A DNA stretch of 8,820 nucleotides, from NCBI GenBank assembly GCA_902806015.1, contig CADCUZ010000097.1, forward strand, positions 1-8,820. The letters run 5' to 3'. Under the pieces are notes generated by a model, which searched no databases, had not been told where the DNA came from, and worked only from the letters and a program-made list of their open reading frames with translations. Source of the stretch: an uncultured Rubrobacteraceae bacterium. GTDB taxonomy: Bacteria; Actinomycetota; Rubrobacteria; Rubrobacterales; Rubrobacteraceae. The position numbers and the translations under genes were made by a program. Positions within the stretch are counted from its first letter, which is position 1. Each line of letters begins with the position of its first letter. Positions 5,853-8,820 of this stretch are shown one piece after another.

Positions 5853-5887
5853 TTCTCCTCTTGAGCCGACCGGCGGGCCGCCCGACC

Positions 5888-5893
5888 ATCATA
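5888..5893 (-). promoter_or_regulatory. candidate -10 box for the nucleotidyltransferase fusion
   Basis: TATGAT on the minus strand matches five of six -10 consensus bases. It lies in the 134-nt spacer between der and the fusion gene, about 46 nt before the upstream ORF. No good -35 hexamer is visible 16-19 bp upstream, where the sequence is the end of der. The spacer length and its position support a promoter, but the match alone is weak. Confidence 0.35.
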
Positions 5894-5913
5894 CCCGACG
5901 CGCGCCGGAAGGC

Positions 5914-7221
5914 CTAACGGCTGCTCTTCGCCCTGACCCCTACGGCGACCCCCCAAAGGTCGTAGCGCTCGCGCAGCGCGTTCTCGACGTAGCGGACGTA
6001 GTTGTCCGGCAGGTCCTCCGGCCGGTTCGCAAAGAGGGTGAACCGGGGCGGCGCGCTTCCGGTCTGGGTGGCGTACCGAATCTTCACGCCCCCCGGCGGC
6101 GCGTTCCGGTCCACCAACGCGTTCACGAACTCCGCGACCTCGTGGGTCGGGACCCTGAGGCGATAGGCCCCTCCCACGAGCGAGGCGAGGGGCAGCACGC
6201 CGTCCACACCGGCGCCCGTGAGGGCCGAGATCGGCAGCGAGCGCGGCTTCAGGTCGGTCAGGCGGGCGGCTATGCCGTGGTCTACCTCGCGCAAGCGTTC
6301 CGGGGGTACGAGGTCCCTCTTGTTGACGAGCACCCCGCATGCCCGCCCGGACTCCCGGATCTCGCGCGCCACCCTCAGATCGCCGGCCACGATTCCCTCC
6401 ACCGCGTCCACCAGGAGCAGGGAGACGTCCGAGCGCCGGATCGCCTCGGAGGTGCGCAACGAGGAGTAGTAGGGCACACCGCTGGCCTTCCTGACGCTCT
6501 TGCTCACCCCGGCGGTGTCGAGCAAAAGGTAACGCTTTAAGCCCCCCCCCTGCGTCTGCACCTCGACCTCCCCGGCCACGGCGTCGGTCGTGGTGCCCGC
6601 GACCTCCGAGACGACGGCCCGCTCCGCGCCGAGCAGCCGGTTGAGGAGCGTGCTCTTGCCCACGTTCGGCCGGCCCACGATGGCGAGCCGCGGCAGGTCG
6701 GGCGCCTCTTCTTCCTCGGTCTTCGGGAGCAACGCCACGACGGCGTCCAAAAGGTCCCCCACGCCGAGGCCGTGGATGGCGGAGACGGCGTGGGGCTCGC
6801 CCTCCCCCAAGGCGTGGAAGCCGTGGCGTTCGGTGTCGTCCGCGGGGTTGTCCAGCTTGTTGACGGCGAGCACTACCTTCGCGCGAGATCGGCGCAGCTC
6901 GCGGGCTATGGCGGCGTCGGCCTCCGTGGGGCCCAGCCTCGCGTCGGTGAGGTGCAGTATCACGTCGGCCTCCTCCACGGCCACCCGCGCCTGGAGCGTC
7001 ACGAGCGCCTCCAGCCCGACCTTCGCCCTCGGCTCCATGCCCCCAGTGTCCACGAGGTCGAACTCCGTCCCGGCCCACTCGGCCCTGTTGTACGAGCGGT
7101 CGCGGGTCGTGCCGGGCTGGTCAGAGACGACGGCATCCCTGCGGCGCAGGATCCTGTTTATGAGGGAGCTCTTGCCCACGTTGGGCGCGCCGACCACGGC
7201 GACGACGGGGAGGCGGCTCAC
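5914..7221 (-). CDS. der: ribosome-assembly GTPase Der (EngA)
   Basis: A 435-residue double GTPase needed for 50S ribosomal subunit maturation. The first G domain has GAPNVGKSS (11-19), PGTTRDR (36-42), DTGG (58-61) and NKLD (121-124). The second has GRPNVGKST (183-191), DTAG (235-238) and NKRD (300-303). A KH-like C-terminal domain follows, recognisable from FANRPEDLPDNYVRYVENAL (397-416). The second domain is slightly divergent: GTTTD replaces the common GTTRD, and SKSVRK follows DTAGV where IRRKGK-type sequence is usual. A run of nine G bases encodes a Gly-rich loop there (plus-strand C at 6542-6550), followed by a TTA Leu codon. The start is GTG 7221, which overlaps the plsC stop as GTGA and has GGAGG 7 nt upstream. 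The next gene is separated by 134 nt, so der probably ends this operon. Confidence 0.97.
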   Translation of the reverse strand: MSRLPVVAVVGAPNVGKSSLINRILRRRDAVVSDQPGTTRDRSYNRAEWAGTEFDLVDTGGMEPRAKVGLEALVTLQARVAVEEADVILHLTDARLGPTEADAAIARELRRSRAKVVLAVNKLDNPADDTERHGFHALGEGEPHAVSAIHGLGVGDLLDAVVALLPKTEEEEAPDLPRLAIVGRPNVGKSTLLNRLLGAERAVVSEVAGTTTDAVAGEVEVQTQGGGLKRYLLLDTAGVSKSVRKASGVPYYSSLRTSEAIRRSDVSLLLVDAVEGIVAGDLRVAREIRESGRACGVLVNKRDLVPPERLREVDHGIAARLTDLKPRSLPISALTGAGVDGVLPLASLVGGAYRLRVPTHEVAEFVNALVDRNAPPGGVKIRYATQTGSAPPRFTLFANRPEDLPDNYVRYVENALRERYDLWGVAVGVRAKSSR

Positions 7222-7862
7222 GTCTTATCCTCCGGGTCCTCTTGGGGCAGGGCGTAGATGGTCCTCAGAACCTCGTCGGCGGCCTCGCGGTAGGCCTTGC
7301 CGCCGCGCAGGTTCTCGTCCATGCGGATCGGGGCGCCCACGATCAGGCGCAGGCGCTCCCCGCGCAGGCGGGCGAGGGGGCCAGGCAACCGGCTGACATA
7401 GACCGGCAAGACCGGGGCGCCGCCCCGGATCGCGAGCATTACCGCCCCGCTCTTGGCCTCCCTGGCCGTCCCGTCGTCTTTGTGGGTGCCTTCGGGGAAG
7501 ATGCCGAGGGCCCAACCTTCGGCGAGGTAGCCGAGGGCGATCCGCACCCCGGCCCGCCCGCCGCCCTCGCGGTCCACGGGGAAGGAGCCTATAAACTCGA
7601 AGAACCGCTTGTACGGGGGCTCGTAGAGCTGTTTTTTGCCCATCCACTGCATGCGGCGCGGTATCGCCATGCACACAATCACCGGGTCGGGGTACTGGAT
7701 GTGGTTGGCGGCCACGACGAGGGGGCCCTTCTTCGGCACCTTCTCCATCCCCCGAATGGTCAGGCCGAAGAGGAGGCGGCAGAGCCCGATCATGAAAAGC
7801 CGGAAGAGGTGGTACCGGCGGGACATCTTGGCCGGCGTGCTCCGGCCCTTGAAGGCGCTCAA
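7218..7862 (-). CDS. plsC: 1-acyl-sn-glycerol-3-phosphate acyltransferase (PlsC family)
   Basis: Membrane-associated acyltransferase that adds the second fatty acyl chain to lysophosphatidic acid to make phosphatidic acid. All PlsC motifs are present: the catalytic HX4D pair His54 and Asp59 in NHIQYPD, GSFPVDR (92-98), FPEGTHKDDG (122-131) and VLPVYV (151-156). A hydrophobic N-terminal stretch (residues 19-36) probably anchors it to the membrane. The frame starts with TTG at 7862, only 7 nt after the cmk stop, with GAGGGG 3 nt upstream. An ATG at 7826 (residue 13) would give 202 residues, still complete, but with a poorer ribosome site. The stop overlaps der as GTGA. A cmk-plsC-der order is seen in many bacteria, and acyl-donor or positional specificity cannot be told from sequence. 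Confidence 0.92.
   Translation of the reverse strand: MSAFKGRSTPAKMSRRYHLFRLFMIGLCRLLFGLTIRGMEKVPKKGPLVVAANHIQYPDPVIVCMAIPRRMQWMGKKQLYEPPYKRFFEFIGSFPVDREGGGRAGVRIALGYLAEGWALGIFPEGTHKDDGTAREAKSGAVMLAIRGGAPVLPVYVSRLPGPLARLRGERLRLIVGAPIRMDENLRGGKAYREAADEVLRTIYALPQEDPEDKT
7229..7233 (-). promoter_or_regulatory. ribosome binding site of der
   Basis: GGAGG on the minus strand lies 7 nt before GTG 7221, inside the last codons of plsC. It fixes the GTG start of der and the 4-nt GTGA overlap. Confidence 0.8.
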
Positions 7863-7869
7863 CGGCCCC

Positions 7870-8535
7870 TCACGCCCCGCGCCGCAGGCCGTCGGCGAGG
7901 TCCAGGACCCGCGAGACCACCTCTTCGAGGGAGAGCGCAGTCGTGTCCAGCACCACGGCGTCCTCGGCGGGCTTGAGCGGCGAGGCCTCGCGCTCGGAGT
8001 CCTGGCGGTCGCGGCGCGAGATCGCCTCCCTTATGCGGTCGAGCTCGGCCTCCCGGCCGGTCTGCCGCGCCCTCCTGCGCGCCCGCTCCTCGGGGTCCGC
8101 CGACAGGAACACCTTCAGCTCGGCGTCGGGCAGCACGACGGTCCCGATGTCCCTGCCCTCGACCACGGCCCCTCCCCGCCCCCTGGCCTCCGCCGCCGCG
8201 GCCCGCTGCACGGGCAACAGCACCTCGCGCAGCCCGGCGCTCACGGAGACCCTGGAGGCCGCCGCGGAGACCTCGGGCATGCGAAGCTCGGGCTCGGGCA
8301 CCCGCTCCCCGTCGATGCTGGCCCCGTCGGGGTCGAGGGCGACCCTGGCGGCGAGCGCCGCGAGGGTCGGCCCGTCGGAGAGATCAGCCCCCTCGCGCAG
8401 GGCTAGCAGGGCGGCGGCCCTGTAGGCTGCCCCGGTGTTGAGATTGACGACGCCGAGCCGCCCGGCTACCCGCCGCGCGACCGAGCTCTTCCCGCTCCCG
8501 GCAGGCCCGTCTATGGTTACGAGGATGCCCTTCAT
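7870..8535 (-). CDS. cmk: cytidylate (CMP) kinase
   Basis: A 221-residue cytosolic kinase that phosphorylates CMP or dCMP with ATP, recycling cytidine nucleotides for lipid and nucleic acid synthesis. The P-loop GPAGSGKSS is at residues 10-18, and NLNTGAAYRA at 31-40 matches the NMP-site motif usually written LDTGAMYRA. EGRDIGTVVLPDA lies at 126-138, and the lid/CMP-binding tail RDRQDSEREASPLKPAEDA at 175-193 is complete. Asn33 replaces the usual Asp of LDTG; the other binding residues look intact, so activity is expected. The start ATG 8535 matches the family's N-terminus (short lead-in to the P-loop). No good Shine-Dalgarno is seen in the 32 nt after aroA. A TATACT box there could give a very short leader. 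The gene is followed 7 nt later by plsC. Confidence 0.96.
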   Translation of the reverse strand: MKGILVTIDGPAGSGKSSVARRVAGRLGVVNLNTGAAYRAAALLALREGADLSDGPTLAALAARVALDPDGASIDGERVPEPELRMPEVSAAASRVSVSAGLREVLLPVQRAAAAEARGRGGAVVEGRDIGTVVLPDAELKVFLSADPEERARRRARQTGREAELDRIREAISRRDRQDSEREASPLKPAEDAVVLDTTALSLEEVVSRVLDLADGLRRGA

Positions 8536-8545
8536 GGATCCCGGA

Positions 8546-8551
8546 AGTATA
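8546..8551 (-). promoter_or_regulatory. TATACT -10-like box before cmk
   Basis: TATACT on the minus strand ends 10 nt before the cmk ATG, so transcription from it would start about 4 nt before the start codon. The hexamer is identical to the one before the small protein at 3210. There is no clear -35 match at 17-18 bp, and cmk lacks a Shine-Dalgarno sequence. It may be an internal promoter in the aroA-cmk-plsC-der string. Confidence 0.35.
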
Positions 8552-8567
8552 GCCGAAAGCCCGCCGC

Positions 8568-8820
8568 CTACCTAAGCGATTCGAGGGCGCGGAAGTACCC
8601 GGGGAAGGTCTTGGCGACGCACCCCGGGTCCCGGATGGCGACGACGGGGTCCGCCGCGGCCAGGCCGACGACGGCGAAGGCCATCGCCACGCGGTGGTCC
8701 CCGTAGGTCTCAACGACGGCGGGGCGCAGGGGGCCAGGCAGGATCCTCAGCCCGTCGCGCCCCTCCTCCACCCCGACCCCCAGTCGCCCGAGCTCCGTCG
8801 CTACCGCTGAGATCCTGTCG
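8568..8820 (-). CDS. aroA: 3-phosphoshikimate 1-carboxyvinyltransferase (EPSP synthase), C-terminal part
   Basis: The last 84 codons of aroA; the 5' part lies beyond the window, so no start is given. The enzyme transfers the enolpyruvyl group of PEP to shikimate-3-phosphate in the shikimate pathway. The visible part begins [15 protein letters not shown], which matches the ESDRI segment. It continues through GLRILPG and [20 protein letters not shown], the conserved DHR-AM segment of the active site. It ends [20 protein letters not shown], containing the conserved Lys of KTFP. The stop is TAG at 8570-8568, 32 nt before cmk. An aroA-cmk neighbourhood is common in bacteria. Confidence 0.96.
   Translation of the reverse strand, partial: DRISAVATELGRLGVGVEEGRDGLRILPGPLRPAVVETYGDHRVAMAFAVVGLAAADPVVAIRDPGCVAKTFPGYFRALESLR

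Noticed and set aside
5896..5912. GC-rich weak hairpin just after der as a terminator
   Set aside because: The stem is only about five pairs with a wobble and a 4-nt loop, with no T-tract; it is not distinguishable from GC-rich background.
5822..7078. 418-codon minus-strand frame overlapping der, and a similar 406-codon frame at 4617-5837
   Set aside because: Both are out-of-frame shadows of der and the fusion gene, with Arg/Gly/Ala/Pro-rich composition typical of shifted GC-rich coding sequence.

Overview
The window is a dense, GC-rich (mostly about 65-73% G+C in hand-counted blocks) stretch of bacterial chromosome. Every supported gene lies on the minus strand, so transcription runs from position 8820 towards 1. 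An FHA-domain gene followed directly by an FtsR/Rv1828-type MerR gene, the high GC, the frequent GTG/TTG starts and the leaderless-looking promoters point to an actinobacterium. The zinc-ribbon form of the FHA protein and the long GDP-mannose pyrophosphorylase/mutase-like fusion would suit a deep-branching lineage such as Rubrobacter, but the genus is an inference.

Region A (8820 to 5914): the 3' end of aroA (EPSP synthase), then cmk (CMP kinase), plsC (acyl-glycerol-phosphate acyltransferase) and der (ribosome-assembly GTPase). This is a familiar housekeeping string with short gaps or overlaps: 32 nt, 7 nt, then a GTGA overlap. A TATACT box lies just before cmk.

Region B (5913 to 3252): a 134-nt spacer holds a TATGAT box and a 21-codon upstream ORF with a strong Shine-Dalgarno sequence. 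The stop of this ORF overlaps the start (ATGA) of an 835-residue fusion: nucleotidyltransferase, left-handed beta-helix, then a phosphomannomutase-like region that has lost all four catalytic loop signatures. The gene ends in a perfect 9-bp inverted repeat, a candidate terminator.

Region C (3246 to 1): a second unit starts from a probable leaderless promoter, whose TATACT box ends six bases before an ATG. It encodes an unrecognised 74-residue protein, a zinc-ribbon FHA protein (GTGA overlap), a MerR regulator with a repetitive Pro/Glu/Arg-rich N-terminal extension, apt (adenine salvage), and a complete tyrosine recombinase overlapping apt by 8 nt. A further reading frame may start at position 56 and run off the window.

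There is no gene-free stretch over 300 bases, and I see no rRNA, tRNA, CRISPR array or insertion sequence. Most of the window is housekeeping. The points worth a second look are the pseudo-mutase fusion and its upstream ORF, the compact terminator/leaderless-promoter boundary, and the signalling/regulator/salvage/recombinase cluster.
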